Assembly (NCBI GenBank): GCA_000514715.1
Contig: AZWL01000006.1
Location: forward strand, 210,229-274,228
Length of the DNA: 64,000 nt
DNA from: Streptomyces sp. CNH099
GTDB lineage: Bacteria > Actinomycetota > Actinomycetes > Streptomycetales > Streptomycetaceae
Direction of reading: 5' to 3'
The notes below the pieces were generated by a model. The model worked only from the letters and a program-made list of their open reading frames with translations, did not search any database and was not told where the DNA came from. A program made the translations under genes and the position numbers. Of this stretch, positions 1 through 9,488 are shown one piece after another (the first letter of the stretch is position 1; every line of letters starts with the position of its first letter).

Positions 1-2
1 CC

Positions 3-281
3 CGCCCTCGCGTGCTGCTCTTCGACGAGCCGACCCGCGGCGTCGACGTCGGCGCGAAGGCCGCCATCCACACCCTCGTGCGCGAACTCGCCCGCGACGG
101 CATGGCGGTGCTGATCGTCTCCTCCGAACTCCCCGAGCTGATCGGCATGAGCGACCGGATCCTCGTCATGGCCGACGGCGCCCCGGCCGGCGAACTGCCC
201 GCCGGGGCGAGCGAGGAGGACATCATGCGGCTGGCCACCCGGGACGGGGCGGGCGCCGCCCCCGAGGGGAGCGCCGCATGA
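3..281 (+). CDS. Sugar ABC transporter ATP-binding protein, C-terminal part (cut by window edge)
   Basis: Only the last 92 codons are inside the window; the gene starts upstream. The visible part holds the Walker B block [15 protein letters not shown] and, about 33 residues later, the switch-region stretch [18 protein letters not shown], both typical of the second ATPase half of RbsA/MglA/XylG-type carbohydrate importers. It energises uptake through the two permeases that follow. The stop overlaps the next start as ATGA, so translation is coupled. This is the first visible gene of a five-gene operon. The substrate cannot be read from this fragment. Confidence 0.9.
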   Translation, partial: RPRVLLFDEPTRGVDVGAKAAIHTLVRELARDGMAVLIVSSELPELIGMSDRILVMADGAPAGELPAGASEEDIMRLATRDGAGAAPEGSAA

Positions 282-1345
282 CCGCCGTACGCACCGACGC
301 CCCCGCCCCGCCCGCTGGCCCGCGCCGGCGGCTGCCCGCGGCCGGCCGGCTGAAGATCACCGACCCCGTCGTCGGCGTCTGGCTGGCCGCCGCCGCGGTG
401 ACGCTCATCGGCTGGATCGTCGTCGCCGCCGACGGCGGCCAGTTCATGACCCAGGCCAACGCCACCGGCATCCTGCAGAACTCCGTCGCCCTCGGCCTGG
501 TCGCCGTCGGCCAGTCCGCGGTGATCCTCACCGGCTCGCTCGACCTGTCCGTGGCGTACCTCATCAGCCTCGGCACGCTGGTCGCCGCCGAGACGATGGA
601 GGGCGGCAGCGTCGTCACCGCGGTGCTCGCCGTGCTCGCGCTCTCCGCCGCCGTGGGGCTGGCCAACGGCCTCATCGTCACCGGGCTGAAGGTCAACGCC
701 TTCATCGCCACCCTCGGCATGGCCTTCATCCTCCGCGGCTACATCGAGGACAACTACACCGGCCCGTCCGGCGACGTCCCCGCGTCCTTCCAGCGCCTGG
801 GCTACGACCGCGTCGGCTTCGTCCCGGTCTCGGTCTTCCTGCTGATCGCCGTGGCCGTCGTGCTGTGGCTGATCACCAAACGCACCCGGCTGGGCCACCA
901 CATGTACGCCACCGGCGGCGACGAGCACGCCGCCCGGCTGTCCGGCGTGCGCACCAGGCGCACCGTGATCTACGCGCACGTGCTGTGCTCCCTGTGCGTC
1001 GGCGCCGCCGCGCTCTTCCTCGCCTCCCGGCTGGGCGCCGGCGCCCCCTGGGCGGGCACCGAGGCGCGCTACGACCTGGACTCCATCGCCGCCGTCGTGC
1101 TCGGCGGCACCGCGCTGGCCGGCGGGCGCGGCGGGGTGGCGGGGACGCTCGGCGGGGTGCTGCTGCTCTCCGTGCTGGACAGCATCTTCAACCAGCTGTC
1201 CGTCGACCCGTTCTTCAAGAACGTCGTCCGCGGCGTCGTCATCATCGCCGCCGTCGCCCTCTACGCCCGCCCGTTCCGCCGCCGGGCGAAGGCCCGCGAC
1301 GAGGCGCGGGCCGCGGAGGAAGCGGAGAAGGGAGCGCTCGCATGA
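278..1345 (+). CDS. Sugar ABC transporter permease (RbsC/BPD_transp_2 family)
   Basis: A 355-residue polytopic membrane protein with about eight to ten hydrophobic helices. It carries the conserved stretch [25 protein letters not shown] near residue 75, which in this family reads [15 protein letters not shown]. The late motif [22 protein letters not shown] is also typical of RbsC-like permeases. The first 25 residues are a cytoplasmic Ala/Pro-rich tail. The ATG overlaps the stop of the ATPase gene by 4 nt, and its own stop overlaps the next permease by 4 nt. It probably pairs with that permease as a heterodimeric channel; ribose, xylose or inositol-type sugars are possible substrates. Confidence 0.9.
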   Translation: MTAVRTDAPAPPAGPRRRLPAAGRLKITDPVVGVWLAAAAVTLIGWIVVAADGGQFMTQANATGILQNSVALGLVAVGQSAVILTGSLDLSVAYLISLGTLVAAETMEGGSVVTAVLAVLALSAAVGLANGLIVTGLKVNAFIATLGMAFILRGYIEDNYTGPSGDVPASFQRLGYDRVGFVPVSVFLLIAVAVVLWLITKRTRLGHHMYATGGDEHAARLSGVRTRRTVIYAHVLCSLCVGAAALFLASRLGAGAPWAGTEARYDLDSIAAVVLGGTALAGGRGGVAGTLGGVLLLSVLDSIFNQLSVDPFFKNVVRGVVIIAAVALYARPFRRRAKARDEARAAEEAEKGALA

Positions 1346-2391
1346 CGACGACCACGCCCCCGTCCACGCCCCCCGCCGGTACCGGGCCCGCGGCGGCCTT
1401 CGTCGGCGCCGGCCGCCGGCTGGGCACCGGTGCCCCCGTCTACGTGCTCCTCGCCGTGCTGCTCGCCGCGCTGGCGATCACCGATCCCGGCTTCTACGAG
1501 CCGGACAGCTTCCTCGCCTTCGTCAAGCGCGCCGCCCCCCTGGTGATCCTCGCCGCCGGCCAGTACATGGTCATCGTCTCCGGCGGCTTCGACCTGTCCG
1601 TCGGCGCGGTGGTCACCGCGGGCGTCGTCGCCGGCGCCGAGTTCTACGGCTCGTACCCGGACGCCCCCTGGCTGCTGGTCACCGCCGGGCTGCTGCTGGC
1701 CGGGGCGATCGTCGGGCTGGTCAACGGGCTCATCACCACCGTGCTGCTGGTGCCGTCGTTCATCACCACCCTCGGCATGATGCTGATCCTCGAAGGCGCC
1801 GTCTTCTACTGGACCGGCGGCTCCCCGCAGGGCGTGCTGCCGGAGTCCTTCCGCGAGTTCGGCCGCGGCGAGGCCGGCGGCCGGCTGCCGTGGGCGGTGC
1901 TCGCCTGCCTCGCGGTCGGGGCGCTCGCGGTGTGGCTGATGCGCGCGGACTTCGGCCGTACGCTCCTGGCCACCGGCGACAACGACCGCGCCGCCGCGCT
2001 CGCGGGCGTGCGCGTACCCCGGGTGCGCACCCTGGCGTTCGTGCTCTCCGGCGCCGCCGCGGCGCTCGCCGCCGTGCTGATCGCCGGCTTCTCCGGAGTT
2101 TCGGCGCAGGCCGGCCGGGGGCTGGAGTTCGAGGCCATCACCGCCGTCGTGCTCGGCGGGGTGATCCTCGGCGGCGGCCGCGGCTCGGTCGTCGCCGCCA
2201 TGGCCGGGGCGTTCTCGCTCCAGGCGCTGTTCACGCTGCTCAACCTCCAGGGCGTCTCGGGCGCCCTGGAGTCCACGGTCCAGGGAATCATCGTCATCGT
2301 CGCCGTCGGCCTGGGCGCGACGGGTTCCTCGGGGTTCTCCCGGCTGCGCCGCCGCCGTTCACCATCCTCGGAAGGGAAGTCCTCCTCATGA
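1342..2391 (+). CDS. Second sugar ABC transporter permease (RbsC/BPD_transp_2 family)
   Basis: A 349-residue membrane protein, paralogous to the permease just upstream, with the motifs AAGQYMVIVSGGFDLSVGAVV and AVVLGGVILGGGRGSVV. The open frame runs further upstream, but the start at 1342 is chosen because it makes an ATGA overlap with the preceding stop and begins just before the first hydrophobic helix; the upstream extension is Arg-rich shadow sequence. Two distinct permeases plus one double ATPase is a common arrangement for actinomycete pentose or polyol importers. The final residues are basic and cytoplasmic. Confidence 0.9.
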   Translation: MTTTTPPSTPPAGTGPAAAFVGAGRRLGTGAPVYVLLAVLLAALAITDPGFYEPDSFLAFVKRAAPLVILAAGQYMVIVSGGFDLSVGAVVTAGVVAGAEFYGSYPDAPWLLVTAGLLLAGAIVGLVNGLITTVLLVPSFITTLGMMLILEGAVFYWTGGSPQGVLPESFREFGRGEAGGRLPWAVLACLAVGALAVWLMRADFGRTLLATGDNDRAAALAGVRVPRVRTLAFVLSGAAAALAAVLIAGFSGVSAQAGRGLEFEAITAVVLGGVILGGGRGSVVAAMAGAFSLQALFTLLNLQGVSGALESTVQGIIVIVAVGLGATGSSGFSRLRRRRSPSSEGKSSS

Positions 2392-3632
2392 GCCGTACGC
2401 GCCGCACGACCCGCCCCGGCGGCAGCCGCCGCCTGGCCGCCCCGGCGGCCGCCCTGCTGGCGGCCGCGCTGCTCGCCTCCTGTTCTTCGGACGCGCCGGA
2501 GGACGACCTGGCCGACGACCCCGCCGCCTCGCAGGACGCGGAGAACGGCGACGAGCAGTCGGAGTTCTTCGACCAGGCCGACTACGAGCGGCAGCTGAAG
2601 CTCGCCGAGACTCCTCCGGAGGGGCCGGCGGACAAGCCCTGGGAGCAGATGCTCGACCCGCAGTCGGCGGGGATGGCCGACACGTCCGAGTACGCGATGG
2701 AGGGCGGCGTCGACGGGGCCAAGCTGTGCTTCTCCAACGCCGGCGTGTTCAACCCCTGGCGGCAGGTGGGGCTGAAGACGATGAAGGCGGAGGTCGCACT
2801 GCACGACGAGATCAGCGACTTCACCGTCCTGGACGCCCAGGGCAAGGACGACAAGCAGATCTCCGACATCCAGGAGCTGTCCGGCAAGGACTGCGACGCG
2901 CTGATCGTCTCGCCGAACACCACCGCCACCCTCACCCCCGCGGTCGAGGAGGCGTGCGGCAAGATCCCGGTGATCGTCTTCGACCGCGGCGTGGAGACCG
3001 ACTGCGCCGTCACGTTCATCAGCCCCGTCGGCGGCTACGCCTACGGTGCCGCCGCCGCGGACTTCCTGGTGGACGAGGTGGACAAGGGCGGCAAGATCGT
3101 GGCGCTGCGCATCTCGCCCGGCGTGGACGTGCTGGAGACCCGCTGGTCGGCCGCCGAGATGGCGTTCGAGAAGGCCGGGCTCGACGTCGTCGAGGTGAAG
3201 TTCACCGACGGCGACCCGTCGAAGACCAAGTCGATCGTCTCCGACGCGCTCGCCCGCCACGGCCGGATCGACGGCGTGTGGATGGACTCCGGCGCCACGT
3301 CGGTGGCGGCGGTCGAGGCGTTCGAGGACGCCGGCGAGGACATCCCGCCGATCACCGGCGAGGACCAGCAGGACTTCCTGGCCGCGTGGCAGGACAAGGA
3401 CCTGACCGCGATCGCGCCGACGTACCCGACGTTCCAGTGGCGCACGCCCGTGATCGCCGCGCTGAAGATCCTGAACGGCGAGGAGGTCCCCAAGGAGTGG
3501 ACGCTGCCGCAGCCGGTCGTCACCGAGGAGAACTTCGACGAGTACTACAAGGAGGGCATGCCCCCGCTGCACTACGGCGCCTGCGGCTGCGAGGACCTGC
3601 CCGGCTACCCGGGCGACTGGGGCGGTGAGTGA
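2388..3632 (+). CDS. Sugar ABC transporter substrate-binding lipoprotein (Peripla_BP_4 type)
   Basis: A 414-residue exported protein. The N-terminus has basic residues, an Ala/Leu core and the lipobox LLASC, with the lipidated Cys near residue 32, followed by an acidic linker. The remainder is a two-lobe periplasmic-binding-protein fold with IQELSGKDCDALIVSPN and a GVWMDSG stretch typical of RbsB/XylF relatives. It would capture the sugar outside the cell and deliver it to the two permeases encoded upstream. The ATG overlaps the previous stop by 4 nt. The C-terminus has a CGC motif that is unusual for secreted RbsB-like proteins. Confidence 0.9.
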   Translation: MSRTRRTTRPGGSRRLAAPAAALLAAALLASCSSDAPEDDLADDPAASQDAENGDEQSEFFDQADYERQLKLAETPPEGPADKPWEQMLDPQSAGMADTSEYAMEGGVDGAKLCFSNAGVFNPWRQVGLKTMKAEVALHDEISDFTVLDAQGKDDKQISDIQELSGKDCDALIVSPNTTATLTPAVEEACGKIPVIVFDRGVETDCAVTFISPVGGYAYGAAAADFLVDEVDKGGKIVALRISPGVDVLETRWSAAEMAFEKAGLDVVEVKFTDGDPSKTKSIVSDALARHGRIDGVWMDSGATSVAAVEAFEDAGEDIPPITGEDQQDFLAAWQDKDLTAIAPTYPTFQWRTPVIAALKILNGEEVPKEWTLPQPVVTEENFDEYYKEGMPPLHYGACGCEDLPGYPGDWGGE

Positions 3633-4513
3633 TGCCGGCCGGACGGCGGCGGATCGGCGCCAACCCGTGGATCTGGCACTCGCCGGTGACCGACCGGGCG
3701 CTGGAGGCGGTGCTGCCGCGGCTGGCGGGCTGGGGGTTCGACTGCGCTGAGCTGCCGCTGGAGCAGCCCGGCGACTGGCAGCCGGCCGCCGCCGCGAAGC
3801 TGCTGGACGACAGCGGGCTGGCGCCGGCCGCGGTGGTCGCCGTGCTGCCGCCGGAGCGCGGGCTGGTGCGCACCGAGCCGCCGGCGGTCCGTGCGACGCA
3901 GGACTACCTGCGCCGGTGCGTCGACGCGGCGCGGAAGATCGGCGCGCCGGTCGTCGCCGGGCCGATGTACGCGGCGGTGGGCCGCACGTGGCGGATGGAC
4001 GCGGACGAGCGCGCGGCGGCGTACGCCGAGTGGCGGGACAACATCGCGCCGGTCGTCGCGCACGCCGCCGCGGCCGGGGTGCTGCTGGCCGTCGAGCCGC
4101 TCAACCGGTACGAGACGAGCCTGTTCAACACCGTGGCGCAGACCGTGGCGGCGCTGGACGGGCTGCCCGGCGAGACGATCGGCGTCGCCCTCGACACGTA
4201 CCACCAGAACATCGAGGAGCACTCGCTGCCCGGCGCGGTGCGGGCGGCGGCGGGGCGGATCGTGCACGTCCAGGTGTGCGCCAACGACCGGGGCGCCCCC
4301 GGCACGGACCACCTGGACTGGCCGGGCTTCCTCGACGCGCTGGACGAGGCGGGCTACCGCGGCCCGCTGTGCATCGAGTCGTTCACCGCGCACAACGCGA
4401 CCATCGCGGTGGCCGCGTCGGTGTGGCGGGCGCTGGCGCCGAGCCAGGACGCCATCGCGGTCGACGGCCTCGCCTTCCTGCGCCGCGTGTCAGGCGCCGG
4501 CCCACCCGGCTGA
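3632..4513 (+). CDS. Sugar phosphate isomerase/epimerase (TIM-barrel, ketose 3-epimerase-like)
   Basis: A 293-residue xylose-isomerase-like TIM barrel. The metal-site residues of ketose 3-epimerases can be seen in order: Glu155 in LAVEPLNRY, Asp188 and His191 in VALDTYHQN, His212 in VHVQV and Glu249 in LCIESF. Members of this family interconvert ketoses such as tagatose, allulose or sorbose, or inosose intermediates. The ATG at 3632 shares its A with the previous stop; a GTG one codon earlier is the alternative. As the last gene of the importer operon it probably carries out the first catabolic step on the imported sugar. Confidence 0.85.
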   Translation: MPAGRRRIGANPWIWHSPVTDRALEAVLPRLAGWGFDCAELPLEQPGDWQPAAAAKLLDDSGLAPAAVVAVLPPERGLVRTEPPAVRATQDYLRRCVDAARKIGAPVVAGPMYAAVGRTWRMDADERAAAYAEWRDNIAPVVAHAAAAGVLLAVEPLNRYETSLFNTVAQTVAALDGLPGETIGVALDTYHQNIEEHSLPGAVRAAAGRIVHVQVCANDRGAPGTDHLDWPGFLDALDEAGYRGPLCIESFTAHNATIAVAASVWRALAPSQDAIAVDGLAFLRRVSGAGPPG

Positions 4514-4522
4514 CGTCCGCAT

Positions 4523-4600
4523 CCGCACGACCACGTCCGCACGACCACGTCCGCACGACCACGTACCGCACGACCACGTCCGCACGACCATGTCCGCACA
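4523..4600 (+). repeat. 14-bp tandem repeat between operon and ThuA-family gene
   Basis: Five head-to-tail copies of the unit CCGCACGACCACGT are followed by half a copy. There is a single-base insertion between copies 3 and 4 and one C-to-T change in copy 5. The array begins 10 nt after the epimerase stop and lies in the 225-nt gap before the gene at 4739. No obvious hairpin is formed. It may be a slippage-prone spacer; no function can be read from it. Confidence 0.9.
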
Positions 4601-4738
4601 CCGCGTGCGCGCCCTGACCGCGTACGCCCGCACCCGCCGCCGGGCCCGGAGACCGCGACCCCGATCCGGGCCCGGCGGACCATCCCTGCGCAACTCCCTA
4701 CGCACCCGCACCCGCACACCGAAGGAGAGAACCGACCT

Positions 4739-7700
4739 ATGAGATGTCATGCTCGTGACATCGGCAGGCCGTTGGTCACCGTGCTGGCCGCCGTCCTGCT
4801 CGCGCTCACCGCGCTGCCGTCGGCAGCCGCGGACAAGGCGCCGGCCTTCAAGGCCCTGCTGTTCACCAAGGCCGTCGGCTACGTCCACGGCTCCATCCCC
4901 GCGGGCATCCAGATGGTCCAGGAGGAGGCCGAGGAGAACAACTTCGAGGTCGACCAGACCGACGACTCCACCGTCTTCAACGACGCCGCGCTCGCCGAGT
5001 ACGACGTGATCATCATGCTGCAGAACTCCGGCATGATCTGGGACACGGACGAGCAGCGCGCCGCCGTGCAGACCTACGTCAACAACGGCGGCGGCATCGC
5101 GGCCATCCACAACACCCTCGACATGGGGATCGAGAACGAGTTCCCCTGGTGGGACGAGCTGATCAACGGCGGCGCCCACATGCCGAGCCACTCGCCCGGC
5201 ACGCTCCAGGGCACCGCGAAGGTCGCCGACACGGTGCACCCCTCGACCAAGGGCCTGCCGCAGCGCTGGGAGCGCCCCGAGGAGTGGTACAACTTCGACG
5301 TCAACCCGCGCGGCGACGTCCACGTCCTCGTCACCGCCGACGAGACGACGTACAACCCGGGCGGCGACGCCATGGGCGCCGACCACCCGATCTCCTGGTG
5401 CCGCAACGCCGAGGGCGGCAGGGTCTGGGCCACCGCCATGGGCCACGAGTCCTCCGCCTACAGCGAGCCCGAGTTCCGCGACCACGTCGTCGGCGGCGTG
5501 CAGTGGGCCGCCGGCGCCGAGCCCGGCGACTGCGGCGGCACGGTCTGGGACGGCTACGAGAAGGTCGCCCTCGACGACGACACCGTGGACCCGATGGAGC
5601 TGGACGTGGCCGACGACGGCCGCGTGTACTACATCCAGCGGGCCGGCCAGGTGCAGGTCTTCGACCCGGCGACCCACCAGACCACCACCGCCGGCAAGCT
5701 CGACGTCTACACCGGCGGCGAGGACGGCCTGGTCGGCATGGAGCTGGACCCGAAGTTCGAGAAGAACGGCTGGATCTACCTCTACTACGCCCCGGCCGGC
5801 AGCGCCGAGGACGTGAACCGGCTGTCCCGCTTCACGCTGAAGAACGGCACGCTCGACCCCGCCAGCGAGAAGCAGCTGCTCGACGTGCCCGCCTACCGGG
5901 ACCGCACCTACCCCGAGCCCGGGCACACCGGCGGCGCGGTCGAGTTCGGCCCCGACGGCACGCTGTACCTGGGCACCGGCGACGACGTGCCGCCGAACCT
6001 CAGCCCCGACTGGCAGGGCTACGCGCCGATCGACTGGCGCGAGGGCCAGGAGATGCTGGACTCCGCGCGGACCGCGGGCAACACCAACGACCTGCGCGGC
6101 AAGATCCTGCGGATCAAGCCCACGAAGAACGGCTCCTACACCATCCCGAAGGGCAACCTCTTCGGGAAGAAGCAGAAGAAGACCCGTCCCGAGGTCTACG
6201 CGATGGGCTTCCGCAACCCGTTCCGCTTCACCGTCGACCAGGAGACCGGCTACGTCCACGTCGCCGACTACGGCCCCGACCGCGGGCTGCCGACGACCGA
6301 ACGCGGGCCGGAGGGCCTGGTCGAGTACAACGTCATCAAGAAGCCCGGGAACTTCGGCTGGCCGTTCTGCCACGGCGACAACCAGCCCTACGCCCCGTAC
6401 AACCCGGACACCGGCGAGGTCGGCGAGAAGTTCGACTGCGCCAACCCGGTCAACCCGTCGCCGAACAACACCGGCCTGACCGAGCTGCCCGACATCCAGC
6501 TGCCGGAGATCTGGTACGGCTACGGCGTCTCCGAGGCGTTCCCGGAGATGGGCGAGGGCGGCTCCGCGCCGATGAGCGGCCCGGTCTACCGGTACGACGA
6601 GGACAACCCCTCGGAGACGAAGTTCCCCGAGTACTTCGACGGCGCGAGCTTCCTCTACGAGTGGTCCCGCAACTACGTCAAGGAGATCCGCTTCGACGAG
6701 GACGAGGAGCTGCTGAAGATCAACGACTTCCTGTCCACGGCGAAGTTCATCAAGCCGATGGACATGACCTTCGGCGCGGACGGCTCGCTCTACGTCCTGG
6801 AGTGGGGCAGCGAGTTCGGCGGCGGCAACAACGACTCGGGGCTGTACCGCATCGACTACAGCCAGGGCAAGCGCTCCCCGGTCGCCAAGGCCACCGCCTC
6901 GGTGACCAACGGACCGGTGCCGCTGACGGTCGACTTCTCCAGCGAGGGTTCGGACGACGCCGACGGCGACGCGCTCACCTTCGAGTGGGACTTCGAGGGC
7001 GACGGCACCTTCGACTCCACCGAGGCCGCCCCCAGCCACACCTACGACACGGCGGGCGACTTCACCGCGCAGCTGAAGGTCACCGACTCCACCGGCAAGA
7101 CCGGCTACGCCAACATCCCCATCACCGCCGGCAACACCGCGCCGCAGGTGACGATCGAGACGCCGGTCGACGGCAAGCTGATCGAGTTCGGCGACCAGGT
7201 CCCGTACAAGGTCACCGTCACCGACCCGGAGGACGGCGAGATCGACTGCTCGCGGGTCTTCGTCAACCCGGCCCTCGGGCACGACGACCACGAGCACTCG
7301 ACGACCGACCTGCCGGGCTGCGAGGGCACCGTCGACACCGGCGACCTCGGCGGCCACCCGGAGGGCGCGGACCTGACGTACGTCCTCAACGCGCACTACG
7401 AGGACGGCGGCGGCGACGGCGCCGGCGCGCTGACCGGGTACGCGAAGACGGTCCTGCAGCCGAAGCACAAGCAGGCCGAGTACCACGACGACCAGTCCGG
7501 CACCCGGATCATCAGCCAGGCCGGGGCCGAGAACGGCAAGCGCATCGGCGACATCTCCGACGGCGACTGGATCGCCTTCGACCCGATGTCCGTCGAGGGC
7601 ATGAGCCAGGTCTCCTACAAGCTGTCGTCGCCGTACGGCGTGGGCGCGATCGAACTGCGCGCCGACGCCCCGGACGGGCAGCTGCTGGCGACGACGCCGG

Positions 7701-7843
7701 TGCCGAACACCGGGGACTGGGACAACTACCAGGCCACGGAGGCGGTGCCGGTCGAGGAGCTGGCGGGGTCGCACACGCTGTATCTGCGGTTCACGTCGCC
7801 GCAGAACAACTCGTTCGACGTCGACTCGGTGACGTTCGGCTAG
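4739..7843 (+). CDS. Secreted multidomain protein: ThuA + sorbosone/glucose dehydrogenase-like + PKD + CBM6
   Basis: A 1034-residue exported protein. A Sec signal peptide ends near residue 31. It is followed by a ThuA (class-I amidotransferase-like trehalose-utilisation) domain at about 35-260, then a glucose/sorbosone dehydrogenase-type beta-propeller at about 275-715 with MELDVADDGRVYYI and NDLRGKILRI motifs. Next come a PKD domain near 720-790 and a C-terminal carbohydrate-binding CBM6-like domain at about 900-1034. A strong ribosome site (GAAGGAGA) precedes the ATG. This architecture is common in actinomycete carbohydrate loci and fits extracellular oxidation or binding of the sugar handled by the upstream importer. 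The exact substrate is unknown. Confidence 0.88.
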   Translation: MRCHARDIGRPLVTVLAAVLLALTALPSAAADKAPAFKALLFTKAVGYVHGSIPAGIQMVQEEAEENNFEVDQTDDSTVFNDAALAEYDVIIMLQNSGMIWDTDEQRAAVQTYVNNGGGIAAIHNTLDMGIENEFPWWDELINGGAHMPSHSPGTLQGTAKVADTVHPSTKGLPQRWERPEEWYNFDVNPRGDVHVLVTADETTYNPGGDAMGADHPISWCRNAEGGRVWATAMGHESSAYSEPEFRDHVVGGVQWAAGAEPGDCGGTVWDGYEKVALDDDTVDPMELDVADDGRVYYIQRAGQVQVFDPATHQTTTAGKLDVYTGGEDGLVGMELDPKFEKNGWIYLYYAPAGSAEDVNRLSRFTLKNGTLDPASEKQLLDVPAYRDRTYPEPGHTGGAVEFGPDGTLYLGTGDDVPPNLSPDWQGYAPIDWREGQEMLDSARTAGNTNDLRGKILRIKPTKNGSYTIPKGNLFGKKQKKTRPEVYAMGFRNPFRFTVDQETGYVHVADYGPDRGLPTTERGPEGLVEYNVIKKPGNFGWPFCHGDNQPYAPYNPDTGEVGEKFDCANPVNPSPNNTGLTELPDIQLPEIWYGYGVSEAFPEMGEGGSAPMSGPVYRYDEDNPSETKFPEYFDGASFLYEWSRNYVKEIRFDEDEELLKINDFLSTAKFIKPMDMTFGADGSLYVLEWGSEFGGGNNDSGLYRIDYSQGKRSPVAKATASVTNGPVPLTVDFSSEGSDDADGDALTFEWDFEGDGTFDSTEAAPSHTYDTAGDFTAQLKVTDSTGKTGYANIPITAGNTAPQVTIETPVDGKLIEFGDQVPYKVTVTDPEDGEIDCSRVFVNPALGHDDHEHSTTDLPGCEGTVDTGDLGGHPEGADLTYVLNAHYEDGGGDGAGALTGYAKTVLQPKHKQAEYHDDQSGTRIISQAGAENGKRIGDISDGDWIAFDPMSVEGMSQVSYKLSSPYGVGAIELRADAPDGQLLATTPVPNTGDWDNYQATEAVPVEELAGSHTLYLRFTSPQNNSFDVDSVTFG

Positions 7844-7864
7844 CGGTCGGGAGGTGACCTGACG

Positions 7865-7898
7865 GCGGCGCCCCGGGCGGTGAGGCCCGGGGCGCCGC
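7865..7898. terminator. Bidirectional hairpin terminator
   Basis: A perfect 14-bp stem (left arm 7865-7878 GCGGCGCCCCGGGC, right arm 7885-7898) encloses a 6-nt loop. It lies between the converging genes ending at 7843 and 7926, so it can serve both. No U tract follows, as is usual in very GC-rich actinomycetes. Confidence 0.85.
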
Positions 7899-7925
7899 TG
7901 TGCCCGCCGCCCGCCGCGGCGCCGG

Positions 7926-8720
7926 TCAGATGCGGACGCCGTACTCGGCGAGGTACGCGACCGGGTCGATGTCCGTGCCGTAGTCGGTGCCCTTGCGCAC
8001 CTCCAGGTGCAGGTGCGGCCCGGTGGAGTTGCCGGTGTTGCCGGAGTCGCCGATGCGGGTGCCGCCGCGGACGCGGTCGCCCGGGGCGACGGACATGCGG
8101 TCGAGGTGGGCGTAGAGGACGTAGCGGCCGTCGGCCATCCGGACGAGGATGTGGTTGCCGTACGCGCCCTCGGTGGAGGTGCTGTGCACCTCGCCGGGGC
8201 CGACGGAGTACACCGGGGTGCCGGTGGGCACGGCGAGGTCGACGCCGGTGTGGTAGCCGGCGATCCAGCCGTCGCCGGGGAGCCCGTAGCGCGCGGAGAT
8301 CGTGTAGTCCACGGTGACCGGGGCGGCCCAGCCGGGGGCGGGGGCCAGGAGGACCTGGCCGGGGTGCAGCAGGTTCGGGTCCGGGCCGATCACCGACCGG
8401 TTGTTCTGGTACAGCAGCCGCCACGGCACCCCCAGCCGGGCGGCGATCCCGCTGAGGGTGTCGCCGGGGCGTACCCGGTACGTGCGCGGCGCGGGTGCCG
8501 GTGCCGCGGGCGCGGGGCGGGCGGCGGCGGGCCGGGCGTGCAGGCCGCCGGACGCGGGCCGCGGCGACGGCGGCTCGGCCGCGACGGGGGCACCCGGGGA
8601 GGGGGCCGCCTGGGCGGCGCCGGCCGTGCTCGCTGTGGCGAGGGCCGCGAGCACGGCGGCGAGGGCGACGGCGACGGCGGTGCGCCGCCTGCGGGGGAGG
8701 AGGTGACGTCTCGTTGGCAC
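7926..8720 (-). CDS. Secreted LysM-M23 peptidoglycan endopeptidase
   Basis: A 264-residue exported protein. An Arg-rich signal peptide ends near residue 38 and is followed by an Ala/Pro linker. A LysM domain (YRVRPGDTLSGIAARLG...LLHPGQVL) lies at about 80-126, and a C-terminal M23 lysostaphin-type domain shows the zinc ligands in HTGVDLA and HLHLEV. It should cut peptide cross-bridges in the cell wall, targeted by LysM binding to glycan. The start is GTG. A TAGCGT hexamer ends 6 nt before it, which suggests a leaderless transcript. Confidence 0.9.
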   Translation of the reverse strand: MPTRRHLLPRRRRTAVAVALAAVLAALATASTAGAAQAAPSPGAPVAAEPPSPRPASGGLHARPAAARPAPAAPAPAPRTYRVRPGDTLSGIAARLGVPWRLLYQNNRSVIGPDPNLLHPGQVLLAPAPGWAAPVTVDYTISARYGLPGDGWIAGYHTGVDLAVPTGTPVYSVGPGEVHSTSTEGAYGNHILVRMADGRYVLYAHLDRMSVAPGDRVRGGTRIGDSGNTGNSTGPHLHLEVRKGTDYGTDIDPVAYLAEYGVRI

Positions 8721-8788
8721 GACGTCACGCTAGGTGAGCAGGTGCCCCGTTCCGGCGGCGGCGCGCCGGGATCACCGGTGCGGGTGCC

Positions 8789-9390
8789 TCACCGGCCCGG
8801 CCCCGCAGGTCCCGTCGGCTCCCGCCGCCCGAGCAGCGCGCCCGCGGCCAGCGCGCCCGCGAGCACGAGCGCGGCGTTGACCCCGACCGCGGTCCTGACC
8901 CCGGAGAGCACGGCCCCGGGGCCCTCCCCGCCCACGGCGGTGATGCGGGCGGTGGCGACGGCCTGCGCCACGCCGCCGTAGACGATGGTCGCGCGGCTGC
9001 CGATGCGGCCGGTGACGCGCCCGCCGAGGGTGCCGCCGAGGACGGTGCCCAGGCCCAGGACGCCGAAGGCGAGGCCGGTGGCGAGCGGGGTGTAGCCCAG
9101 GACCTCCTGGAGGTAGAGGGTGAGCAGGAAGACGAGGGAGGTCTCGGTGAGGAAGGCGACGAGCCCGGCGGCATTGCCCCAGACCACGGTGGGCCGCCGG
9201 AGGATGCGTACGGGCACCAGCGGCTTGTCCGCGCGCCGCTCGACGAACCAGAACGCGACGAGTAGCGCGGCGCCCGCGCCGAGCGCCGCGAGGAGAGCAG
9301 GTCCGTGAGGAGCCCGCCGAGCACGGCGCCCGCGGTGAGCCCGGCGGACACGCGGGGCGCCGTTGCGGCGGTCTGGTCCAGCACGGACAT
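8789..9390 (-). pseudogene. Degraded DHA2-type MFS drug transporter
   Basis: The first 32 or so codons from 9390 read like scraps of an EmrB/QacA transporter (VLDQT, then AGAVLGGLLTDLL). Near 9300 the frame breaks. The continuing homology is in another frame: PALLAALGAGAALLVAFWF, then FLTETSLVFLLTLYLQEVLGY and FGVLGLGTVLGGTLGGRV, down to the stop at 8789. At about 600 nt the locus is less than half the usual 1.4 kb, so most of the N-terminal helices are deleted as well as frameshifted. It sits divergently next to the TetR gene at 9489, which probably once controlled it. The transporter is almost certainly not functional. Confidence 0.85.
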
Positions 9391-9411
9391 GGAGGTTCCC
9401 TTCGTGCGGGC

Positions 9412-9433
9412 TAACGGGACCCGTGTTCCGTTA
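9412..9433. promoter_or_regulatory. TetR operator candidate
   Basis: An inverted repeat with arms TAACGG (9412-9417) and CCGTTA (9428-9433) around a 10-nt spacer lies in the 98-nt gap between the wrecked MFS gene and the divergent tetR gene. Another CCGTTAG half-site overlaps the tetR start region near 9483-9489. Position and symmetry fit autoregulation by the TetR protein. Confidence 0.6.
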
Positions 9434-9488
9434 AGCTGGAGTCGAAGGTAGCAGAGGATTCCGAACTAATGAAACTGGAGACCCGTTA

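Noticed and set aside
4523-4600. CRISPR-like array
   Set aside because: The 14-bp units are contiguous, without spacers, and no cas gene is present.
4490-7774. A 1094-codon open frame on the minus strand across the ThuA-family gene
   Set aside because: It is antisense to a well-supported gene, is rich in Arg/Val/Gly in the way typical of mirrored GC-rich codons, and carries no recognisable domain.
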